Assembly: GCA_029565065.1 (NCBI GenBank)
Contig: JAKQOW010000178.1
Coordinates: 31,122-95,121, forward strand
From: Acidobacteriota bacterium
GTDB taxonomy: Bacteria; Acidobacteriota; JAAYUB01
Length of the DNA stretch: 64,000 nucleotides
Direction of reading: 5' to 3'
The position numbers and the translations under genes were made by a program. The notes beneath the pieces are model-generated. The model was not told where the DNA came from, did not search any database, and worked only from the letters and a program-made list of their open reading frames with translations. Positions within the stretch are counted from its first letter, which is position 1. The number at the start of each line of letters is the position of its first letter. Positions 25,276 through 32,237 of this stretch are shown piece by piece.

Positions 25276-26883
25276 TCAACGGACGGATTCTACCACACCG
25301 GAGCCATTCGCGGGCGATGGCCCGAGCCGGTACAGCCGGGTGCCCATCCGGTTCTGGACCACCTCTTCCCGGATAAGGGCGGCGGCGAACGCCGCGGCCT
25401 CCGGCCCCATCGTCTCCAGCGTCCGGACCGCCGACGAGTCCAGCCAGACCGTCCGCCCCTCCCGCTGCTGGACGGCCAGGAGACGCCGGAATCCGGCCAG
25501 GCCGCTCCCCGGATCCACCGCCACCCAGCGGGTGGCGGGATTGAAGTAACGGAGGGTCCAGTTGTCCGGATTGAAATCGCCATACCCCACGGTGGTGGGG
25601 CCGGACCAGCGCCCCTGCATCCGCACGGCCAGTTCCAGGGGCGGATTGGACCGGACCTGGGCGCACGGCACGATGAAGAACCCCAGGTTGAACAGGCCCA
25701 CCAGCACCGCCGCCGCGGCGGGGAGCCGCCCCGGGCCGGCGGCCGGAGCGCCGCGCCGCAGCAGCCACGCGCCCAGCAGCAGGATCAGCGCCGGGAGGTA
25801 AAACAGCCGGTAGAACGTGTTGCCGGGCAGCCAGACGAACAGGAAAACCAGATAGGGGATCAGCCAAGCCACGCCGACGCGCACCCACGGCACGGCTGCG
25901 GCGAGGCCCCCGGCGGGCTCCGGCGGCGGCAGCCGCCACGCGCGGCGCCGGATCAGCGTGACGATCACCCACCCGAGCGCCACCGCGAACGCGGCCAGCG
26001 CCGCCAGGCTCACGGGATCCGGGTGCCGGAACACGTCGCCCGGCCGGCTGTTCACCAGGAGCCGCACGTTGCTCTGCACGGTCAGAACGAGGTTGCGGCC
26101 GAGGTCCCAGGAGAACGCCGAGTCGGGCGAGTGGTACGTGAGCCACGCCCACAGGCTCGTCCCGCCCGGCTGGCGCCCGTACGCGGCCAGGTAGGCAGCC
26201 CCCGTCACCCCGCCGGCCGTGGCCAGGTAGAGCGCCACCGACCGCCACCGCCGCGCCGGCGTCTCCGCGCGGGCCGCCAGCCCGCACACCGCGGCGGGCA
26301 GGAACCCGACGGCCAACTCGTGGAACAGCATCGCCGCCGCGTGGCACAAGCCCAGCCGCACCGGCGCGGGGGGGCCGGACCGGAGCAGCACGGCCAGCCC
26401 CAGCACCAGACCGAGCACGGACGGGACGTAGGCGCCGGCGTCGGCGCCGAATCGCCACCATCCCGCCGAGAACGCGAACAACGCGGCCAGGCCGCCCGCG
26501 AACACCGGCCCGCCGGCGTGCCTCCGGAACAGTCCGTAGAGTATGCCCGCCGTCGCCGCCGCCAGCGCCATGTTCAGGTATTGCAGCACCGCCAGCGCCC
26601 GCACCTCCGGAAAGACGGTGCGAACAGCGCCGTACGCCAGGCGCCCCGCCAGGGTGTAGACCAGGTGGTTGGGATGCAGCAGGGCGGGATCACCCGGATC
26701 TGCCGCGGCTTCGATCTGGAGCGCGAAACCCACGCCGTCCCAATAATGGTTCCGGATGGGGAACAGCAGATAGACGGAGAAGATCGCGACGCTCAGGACA
26801 GCCGCTTCAGCCACGCGCCGGTGCGACTGCGCTTGATCCGGCGGCGGATGATGGGCGGATTCAGACGGTGCGAGCGGGTTCAT
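25276..26883 (-). CDS. Multi-spanning membrane protein of unknown function (GT-C-like)
   Basis: A 535-residue protein with roughly ten to twelve hydrophobic helices and a hydrophilic C-terminal region (about 420-535, 'YGDFNPDNWTLRYFNPATRW'). An early 'RNHYWDGVGFALQIE' holds an acidic residue after the first helix, as in GT-C-type glycosyltransferases, but I cannot confirm a family. The ATG at 26883 follows the NTPase gene by 43 bases. It might handle lipid-linked sugars; this is a guess from topology. Confidence 0.75.
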   Translation of the reverse strand: MNPLAPSESAHHPPPDQAQSHRRVAEAAVLSVAIFSVYLLFPIRNHYWDGVGFALQIEAAADPGDPALLHPNHLVYTLAGRLAYGAVRTVFPEVRALAVLQYLNMALAAATAGILYGLFRRHAGGPVFAGGLAALFAFSAGWWRFGADAGAYVPSVLGLVLGLAVLLRSGPPAPVRLGLCHAAAMLFHELAVGFLPAAVCGLAARAETPARRWRSVALYLATAGGVTGAAYLAAYGRQPGGTSLWAWLTYHSPDSAFSWDLGRNLVLTVQSNVRLLVNSRPGDVFRHPDPVSLAALAAFAVALGWVIVTLIRRRAWRLPPPEPAGGLAAAVPWVRVGVAWLIPYLVFLFVWLPGNTFYRLFYLPALILLLGAWLLRRGAPAAGPGRLPAAAAVLVGLFNLGFFIVPCAQVRSNPPLELAVRMQGRWSGPTTVGYGDFNPDNWTLRYFNPATRWVAVDPGSGLAGFRRLLAVQQREGRTVWLDSSAVRTLETMGPEAAAFAAALIREEVVQNRMGTRLYRLGPSPANGSGVVESVR

Positions 26884-26926
26884 GGACGTCCTTCGCGCGA
26901 CGCCGGCACGGGCGATCCGGGCGCCG

Positions 26927-27439
26927 TCACTCCAGCAGGAGCCGCGAGAGGCAGTTGGCCATCGCCTCGCGGTTGTCGGGGTGCACGCAGAAGATCCCGT
27001 CGAGGCGCTCCAGCCCGATCCGCCGGACCCAGTCCACGAGCGCCCGCCGCTGCACCACGGCGACGATCCGGTCGCGGTCGCGGAAGGCGCCGGCCACCGC
27101 CTCGGCGAAGGGGAGCGCGTGCTCCTCCATGGCGCCCAGCTCGTCAATGACCAGCCAGTCCCGATCCGCGGCCTGGGCCAGGGCGCGGCAACCGAAGTCG
27201 GCGAACACCTCGGGCTTGAGTCCGAACGGTCCGAACCGCGGCTCCTCCGCCCAGTCGGCGTGGGCGAACACCTCGCGGTCGCCCGACGGCGCCTCCAGGC
27301 AGAAGCCCACCTTTTCCTGGTCGCGGAACAGGGGCACGGTAAGCACCCGCCCCACCGCCCCGGCCGGCAGATGGCTGGTCAGGGACGCCACCAGGCTGCT
27401 TTTGCCCACGTGCAGATCGCCGGAGATGATGATCCTCAT
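26927..27439 (-). CDS. THEP1-like nucleoside-triphosphatase
   Basis: A 170-residue P-loop protein. Walker A is 'GDLHVGKSSL' at residues 7-16, and Walker B is 'WLVIDELGAMEEH' at about residues 95-107. The length and layout fit the NTPase_1/THEP1 family. Its ATG overlaps the TGA of the upstream membrane protein gene by four bases (ATGA), so the two are translated together. Family members hydrolyse ATP/GTP with slow turnover and have no settled role. Its place in an operon with molybdenum-cofactor and purine genes suggests a link to enzyme maturation, by inference only. Confidence 0.85.
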   Translation of the reverse strand: MRIIISGDLHVGKSSLVASLTSHLPAGAVGRVLTVPLFRDQEKVGFCLEAPSGDREVFAHADWAEEPRFGPFGLKPEVFADFGCRALAQAADRDWLVIDELGAMEEHALPFAEAVAGAFRDRDRIVAVVQRRALVDWVRRIGLERLDGIFCVHPDNREAMANCLSRLLLE

Positions 27440-28113
27440 CGCGCCAGCAACTCCACGCCGATGAACAGGACCAGCGCGGCGGCCGCCGCCGCGTCCAGCC
27501 AGCGGGCGCGGTTCGGCGCCGGTGCGGGGCCGGCGGCGAGCCAGCTCTGCAAGCGCTCCGCCAGGATCCGCCCGAGCGGGTAGGCCACCGAGCCGAGCGC
27601 GGCGCTCAGGGGCGCGTAGACGATGGCCACGGGCAGAGTCGTCCCGGCATGGAGGCACGCCGGGGAGCCGGTCACGAACCCGGCCAGCGGGAACAGCCCC
27701 GCCGCGCCGAGTCCGATCAGCCCGCCGGCGGCCATGTCCACGGCCCGCCCGTCGGCTTTCGCCCACCGGATCGTCGCAGCCAGGAGCACCAGGAGGGCCG
27801 CCTGCACCGCGAAGGCGAACATGGGATTGACCACCGAACCGTGCCCCGCGGGCAGGCCCAGCACCGCGGCGTCCAGCGCCTTGAGTCCCGCGGCCACGCC
27901 CAGCAGCGCTGCCGGCGCCCAGAGCCGGCGTGTGGCGTGGTACCCGGCGGAGAGGCAGCCGATGGCCCAGCCGGTCATCACCGCGCCGGACACACCCACG
28001 CCGCATGCGCCGCGCAGACCCACGCCCAGCGCCGCCTCGGCCAGGCCCCACATCAGGCCGGTGGCCAGCAGCAGGCGGCCGATCGTTTTCCCGTCCACAG
28101 TCGCCTTGTCCAT
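27436..28113 (-). CDS. Hydrophobic membrane protein of unknown function
   Basis: A 225-residue protein with about six hydrophobic helices, rich in Ala, Gly and Leu. It starts at the ATG at 28113 with GGAGGCGTC ahead of it. The last helix ends with 'LVLFIGVELLAR'. I do not recognise the family. It sits between the MocA-like gene and the THEP1-like NTPase gene, overlapping the latter by ATGA. A membrane protein coupled to a small NTPase could form a transporter or a maturation pair, but nothing in the sequence proves it. Confidence 0.75.
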   Translation of the reverse strand: MDKATVDGKTIGRLLLATGLMWGLAEAALGVGLRGACGVGVSGAVMTGWAIGCLSAGYHATRRLWAPAALLGVAAGLKALDAAVLGLPAGHGSVVNPMFAFAVQAALLVLLAATIRWAKADGRAVDMAAGGLIGLGAAGLFPLAGFVTGSPACLHAGTTLPVAIVYAPLSAALGSVAYPLGRILAERLQSWLAAGPAPAPNRARWLDAAAAAALVLFIGVELLAR

Positions 28114-28196
28114 GACGCCTCCAGAAAATGAACCCGCCCCCGGCCGCAACCGGGAGGTGCAATCGCTTCACGCCAAAGGATCAATGAACGGCCGAA

Positions 28197-28787
28197 TTAT
28201 ACCAACGAATCGTTCAGGTCGGATGGGAAATTAATGTTCCGGCACACGCCCGGATCCTCCACGCCGAAGTGGACCTCCCGCAGGCCGGATGCCTGGATCA
28301 CCGCCGCCAGGCCGCCGGTGCGGTCCTCCGCCGGGATGCGCGGGAACAGCTCCCGGGGGATGATCACGGGGTGCCCGCTCCGGCCTTCCCACACCGGCTT
28401 GACCACGGCATCGGCCCGGGCGGCGAATGCCGCGGCCAGCGCCCGGCAGGTGGCTGCGGCCACGAACGGGTGGTCCACCGGCGCCACCAGCGCGCCCGCG
28501 CAGGCACCCAGCCGGTCCAGGCCCAGCCGCAGCGAGGAGAGCGCCCCCCGCTCCGGCGCCGGGTTCACCACCACCGTCCCGCCGGCGGGCTCAACCCGTG
28601 CCGCGGCCCAGTCGCGGTCCGCCGCGCGCACCACGCAGACCACCGGCGCGCAGCCGGCTGCGACCACCGTCGCCAGAACCCGCTCGAGAAACGTCCGCCC
28701 GCCGGCGCCCTGGCGCAGCTTGGGCCCGCCCAGGCGCTCCCCGGCACCCGCAGCCAGGATGACGGCGCCCACCGCCGGCTCCGTCAC
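28197..28787 (-). CDS. mocA: MocA-like molybdenum cofactor cytidylyltransferase / NTP transferase
   Basis: A 196-residue protein of the MobA-like NTP-transferase fold. The nucleotide loop is 'LAAGAGERLGGPKL' at about residues 11-24, the Mg site is 'VAPVDHPF', and 'GRSGHPVIIPR' is near 135. These are hallmarks of MocA/YgfJ, which adds CMP to molybdopterin for hydroxylases of the xanthine dehydrogenase family. It starts at GTG; its GGAGG lies inside the end of the PLP-enzyme gene, so translation is coupled. It fits the nearby two-subunit molybdenum hydroxylase. Confidence 0.85.
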   Translation of the reverse strand: MTEPAVGAVILAAGAGERLGGPKLRQGAGGRTFLERVLATVVAAGCAPVVCVVRAADRDWAAARVEPAGGTVVVNPAPERGALSSLRLGLDRLGACAGALVAPVDHPFVAAATCRALAAAFAARADAVVKPVWEGRSGHPVIIPRELFPRIPAEDRTGGLAAVIQASGLREVHFGVEDPGVCRNINFPSDLNDSLV

Positions 28788-28788
28788 G

Positions 28789-30249
28789 CTACGCCTCCCA
28801 GCCGGCCTCGCGGTTGAAGGCCGTGATCAGGCGGTCGAACTCGCCCACCTCGTCCTCGAACAGCCGACGCCAGTACGCGTCGTCCCACTGGGCGTTGATC
28901 TCCTCGAAAGTCTTGCCCTGCTGTTCCACCCACGTGTAGTACTTCAGGTTGTGGATCGCCTTCCGGTCGTAGTAGGTGAGTTCCTTGAAATAGTCGATTC
29001 CCTGGTGGAGCAGCACCGCGGCGTGGTCGCGGGCGGCCGGCAGCGGGCCGTACGGCCCCTCCGCGGCACGCAGCTCCTCGAGGCGCGAGCCGTACAGCTC
29101 CATGGAATCGGTGAACACCGTGAAGATCACGTCGCGCTCGTCCAGCTCGAAGTACCGGGCGGTCTTGATCGCCGCCAGCAGGTTGCAGATGCCCGAGATA
29201 CCCAGCAGCTCCAGCCGCTCGCAGTCGGCCGCCGGCACGCCGGCCGCCGCGAGGTGCTCGCGTCCGGCCGGCTCGTTGAACAGGCGCGCCAGGCGCATGC
29301 AGTCGGCGTCGTCGATGGCGGCCACGGCGTCGGTGTTGCGGACGTTGTGCACCCAGGGGACGTGCTTGTCGCCGATCCCCTCGATCCGGTGCCCGCCGAA
29401 ACCATTCAGCAGCAGCGTCGGGCACTGCAGCGCCTCGGTGGCCACCACCTTCAGCCGGGGGAAGCGGGTCTTGAGGAAGTCGCCGGCGGCGATGGTCCCC
29501 GCCGAGCCGGTGGCGGAGATGTACGCCGCTGCCCGACTCCCCTCCCCGCGCACCTGCTCCCACACTTCCAGCAGCGCCGGCCCCGTCACCTGGTAGTGGA
29601 AGATGGGATTGCCGAACTCGTCGAACTGGTTAAAGATCACGTGGACCGGATCGCGGCGCAGCTCCCAGCACTTGTCGTAGATTTCCTTGACGTTCGACTC
29701 GCAACCCGGCGTCGCGATCACCTCGGCGCCTATCTCGCGGAGCCACTCGAAGCGCTCGCGGCTCATCTCCTGGGGCAGGATGGCCACAGCGGTGCAATCG
29801 AGCAGGGCGCAGTCGAAGGCACCGCCGCGGCAGTAATTGCCGGTGGACGGCCAGACCGCCTTGTGCATCTCCGGGTCGAACTCGCCGCTCACCAGCCGCG
29901 GCACCAGGCAGCCGAACGCCGCGCCCACCTTGTGAGCGCCGGTGGGGAAGAACTTGCCGGTGAGGCCGATGATCCGGGCCCGGACGCCGGAGAGCGCCGG
30001 CGGGATTTCCATAAAGTTCACCCCGCCGAACAGGCCGGTGCGAACGTCGTTTTTCCAGCTGATCCGGAACAGGTTCAGCGGATTGACGTCCCACAGCCCC
30101 ACCGCCGGCAGCTGCCGGCGGACGGAGTCGGGGATGAGCGACGGGTCGCGCATCTCGGCGAACGTGGGGATGCGGATGTTCCGCCGGCGGCAACGCGCCG
30201 CGGTGCGCCGGACGACGTCTTCCCGGATGGTGTGAATGATCTGCGACAT
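28789..30249 (-). CDS. Fold-type II PLP-dependent enzyme, in the position expected for YgeX
   Basis: A 486-residue protein of the tryptophan synthase beta-like superfamily. The likely PLP lysine is Lys107 in 'FPTGAHKVGAAFG', a phosphate-type glycine loop reads 'ISATGSAGTIAAG', and 'PSTGNYCRGGAFDCALL' is well placed. Length and sequence differ clearly from E. coli YgeX (2,3-diaminopropionate ammonia-lyase, about 398 residues), which I do not find in this window. It lies ten bases behind ygeW and directly ahead of mocA, with AAGGAG before the ATG at 30249. It probably acts as a lyase on an amino acid in the same purine route, as a functional stand-in for YgeX. Confidence 0.85.
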   Translation of the reverse strand: MSQIIHTIREDVVRRTAARCRRRNIRIPTFAEMRDPSLIPDSVRRQLPAVGLWDVNPLNLFRISWKNDVRTGLFGGVNFMEIPPALSGVRARIIGLTGKFFPTGAHKVGAAFGCLVPRLVSGEFDPEMHKAVWPSTGNYCRGGAFDCALLDCTAVAILPQEMSRERFEWLREIGAEVIATPGCESNVKEIYDKCWELRRDPVHVIFNQFDEFGNPIFHYQVTGPALLEVWEQVRGEGSRAAAYISATGSAGTIAAGDFLKTRFPRLKVVATEALQCPTLLLNGFGGHRIEGIGDKHVPWVHNVRNTDAVAAIDDADCMRLARLFNEPAGREHLAAAGVPAADCERLELLGISGICNLLAAIKTARYFELDERDVIFTVFTDSMELYGSRLEELRAAEGPYGPLPAARDHAAVLLHQGIDYFKELTYYDRKAIHNLKYYTWVEQQGKTFEEINAQWDDAYWRRLFEDEVGEFDRLITAFNREAGWEA

Positions 30250-30259
30250 GGCGCGCTCC

Positions 30260-31453
30260 TTACAGCAGGCGCCGCGTGGCGCGGCGGGCGATGGCGTCCA
30301 GCACGCCGGCCGGCTCCGCAAACCGGGCCAGCAGGATCATGGCCGCGATGACGAACGGCTTGTAGCCGGCCTCGCGGTAGGTCTGGAGGCGGTAGCGGTC
30401 GAACACCGGCGCGGCCACCTCGCCCCGCTCGCAGCTCACGCCGGAGATGTCCGCCGGGAGGCAGTGCATGTAGAGCGCGGCGCCGCCGCGGGTGAGTCGC
30501 ATCATCTCGTCGGTGCACTCCCAGTCCTGGTGCTTGGCGTTCTGAGCCAGGCATTCCCGCTCCAGGTCGGCCAGCCCCTGCTTGTCCCGATTTTTCAGCA
30601 GCTCGGTGCGCCGCTGCATCACCGGGTAGGGCGCCCACGACTTGGGGTAGACCACGTCGGCGTCCCGGAACGCTTCCGCCATCGAGGCGACCCGGGTGTA
30701 GCGGCCGCCGGACCGGGTGGCGTGGGTGGCCGCCACCTGCTCCACTTCGGGAATCAGGTTGTAGCCGTCCGGGTGGGCCAGCACCACGTCCATGCCGAAT
30801 CGGGTCATGAGACCGATGATCCCCTGGGGCACCGACAGCGGCTTGCCGTAACTCGGCGAGTAGGCCCAGGTCATGGCGATGCGTTTCCCCTTCAGCGCCT
30901 CGAACGAGCCGAAATGTTCTTTCAGCCACAGCAGGTCGGCCATGGTCTGGGTGGGATGGTCGATGTCGCACTGGAGGTTGACCACCGCGGGGCGCTGGTG
31001 CAGCACGCCGGCGCGGAATCCCTCGTCGACGGCCGCCGCCACCTCGCGCATGTAGCGGTTCCCCTCGCCGAGGTACATGTCGTCGCGAATGCCGATGACC
31101 TCGGAGAGGAAGGCGATCATGTTGGCCGTCTCGCGGACGGTCTCGCCGTGGCTGATCTGCGACTTCTCCTCGTCCAGGTCGGCCAGGGCCAGGCCCAGCG
31201 CGTTGGCCGCCGAGGCGAAGCTGAAGCGCGTCCGGGTGGACTTGTCGCGGAAGATGGACACCGCCATGCCCGTCTCGAACACCTTCAAACTGACACCGCG
31301 GCGATGGAGCGCCTTGAGGGCGTCGGCCACCAGCGTGGTGGCCCGGATCTCCGCATCCGACTTGTCCCAGGTCAGGAGGAAGTCCTCGCCGGCCATCCGG
31401 ACATCCAGGTCCGCCAGCTCCCCGATGCAACGCCCGATGAATTCCATGGACAT
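30260..31453 (-). CDS. ygeW: Knotted carbamoyltransferase YgeW
   Basis: A 397-residue protein that follows E. coli YgeW (396 residues) closely along its length. It shares the carbamoyl-phosphate motif 'FRDKSTRTRFSFASA', 'SQISHGETVRETANMI', 'NLQCDIDHPTQTMADL' and 'LYMHCLPADISGVSCERGE'. YgeW is a knotted carbamoyltransferase of uncertain natural acceptor in purine-type clusters. GAGGAG precedes the ATG at 31453. A 319-base repeat-bearing gap separates it from the upstream coxS-like gene, so it may have its own promoter, which I cannot see. Confidence 0.95.
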   Translation of the reverse strand: MSMEFIGRCIGELADLDVRMAGEDFLLTWDKSDAEIRATTLVADALKALHRRGVSLKVFETGMAVSIFRDKSTRTRFSFASAANALGLALADLDEEKSQISHGETVRETANMIAFLSEVIGIRDDMYLGEGNRYMREVAAAVDEGFRAGVLHQRPAVVNLQCDIDHPTQTMADLLWLKEHFGSFEALKGKRIAMTWAYSPSYGKPLSVPQGIIGLMTRFGMDVVLAHPDGYNLIPEVEQVAATHATRSGGRYTRVASMAEAFRDADVVYPKSWAPYPVMQRRTELLKNRDKQGLADLERECLAQNAKHQDWECTDEMMRLTRGGAALYMHCLPADISGVSCERGEVAAPVFDRYRLQTYREAGYKPFVIAAMILLARFAEPAGVLDAIARRATRRLL

Positions 31454-31510
31454 AGCGCCAACTCCTCGAAGAATTGAGAAACCGTATTTTACATGAAGTG
31501 GGGGAGGAGA

Positions 31511-31770
31511 GAAAGGTGAATGGGTGAATGGGTGAATGGGTGAATGGGTGAATGAATATTTGGATTTGAGTTCTGTGAACCAGGGCCCGGAACCCAGGGC
31601 CCAGGTCCGATGTCCGAAGTCCGATGTCCGACGATTCGGAAACGAGGCTCGAGTCTCGAGCCTCGAGCTTCGATTACGATCACGATTACGATCACGATTA
31701 CGATTACGATGACGATTACGATGACGATTACGATCGCGAACCATCAACCATCGACCATCAACTATCAACC
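31511..31770 (-). repeat. Composite intergenic repeat, copy F
   Basis: Plus-strand reading: GTGAATGGGTGAATGGG units (31516-31556), CCAGGGCCCGGAACCCAGGG, core in reverse (31605-31645), CTCGAGTCTCGAGCCTCG, CGATTACGATCACG hexamers (31670-31735), then CCATCAACCATCGACC units up to the coxS-like stop. On the minus strand it starts at that stop codon and ends before the ygeW ribosome binding site, inside the presumed operon. Confidence 0.85.
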
Positions 31771-31772
31771 GA

Positions 31773-32237
31773 TCACCGGCGGTAGTGCGAAGCGGCGGAT
31801 TCGATGGCGTCGACGATCTGCTGGTAGCCGGTGCAGCGGCACAGGTTGGCCGAGATGGCCCGGCGGATCTCCGACCGGGTGGGCGACGGGTTTTTGAGCA
31901 GGAAGGCGTGGGCGGTGAGCACCATCCCCGGCGTGCAGAAGCCGCACTGGATGGCGCCGTGGTCCACGAACGCCTGCTGGAGCGGGTGCAGCGCGCCGTC
32001 CGGCGCCGCCAGTCCCTCGATGGTGAGGAGCCGCCGGCCGGCGGCGTCGGCCACGATCTTGCGGCAGGCGCGCACCGGCCGGTCGTCGAGCAGCACCGTG
32101 CAGGCGCCGCACTGCCCGATGCCGCAGCCGTTCTTGGCGCCCGTCAGGTCCAGGTCCTCCCGAAGATATTCCAGGAGGTTGCGCGCGCCGTCGCTGTCGG
32201 GCACCGTGACGGCGCGTCCGTTGATGGTCAGTTGCAT
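31773..32237 (-). CDS. Molybdenum hydroxylase [2Fe-2S] subunit (CoxS/XdhC-like)
   Basis: A 154-residue two-cluster iron-sulfur protein. Cluster one uses Cys38, Cys43, Cys46 and Cys58 in 'NGCGIGQCGAC...ACR'. Cluster two uses Cys98, Cys101, Cys133 and Cys135 in 'CGFCTPGM' and 'NLCRCTGY'. It carries electrons from the molybdenum centre of its partner, whose gene overlaps it by ten bases. GGGGAGG precedes the ATG. E. coli XdhD has this domain fused to the large subunit; here they are separate. No FAD subunit gene adjoins. Confidence 0.95.
   Translation of the reverse strand: MQLTINGRAVTVPDSDGARNLLEYLREDLDLTGAKNGCGIGQCGACTVLLDDRPVRACRKIVADAAGRRLLTIEGLAAPDGALHPLQQAFVDHGAIQCGFCTPGMVLTAHAFLLKNPSPTRSEIRRAISANLCRCTGYQQIVDAIESAASHYRR

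Noticed and set aside
24755..26461. A 568-codon frame suggesting a fusion ending in the GAF-fold reductase
   Set aside because: The first 415 codons are a shadow of the membrane protein gene; the reductase has its own ATG and ribosome binding site at 25216.
28789..30249. Assignment as YgeX (2,3-diaminopropionate ammonia-lyase)
   Set aside because: Length (486 against about 398) and sequence do not fit YgeX; only the fold and the gene position agree.
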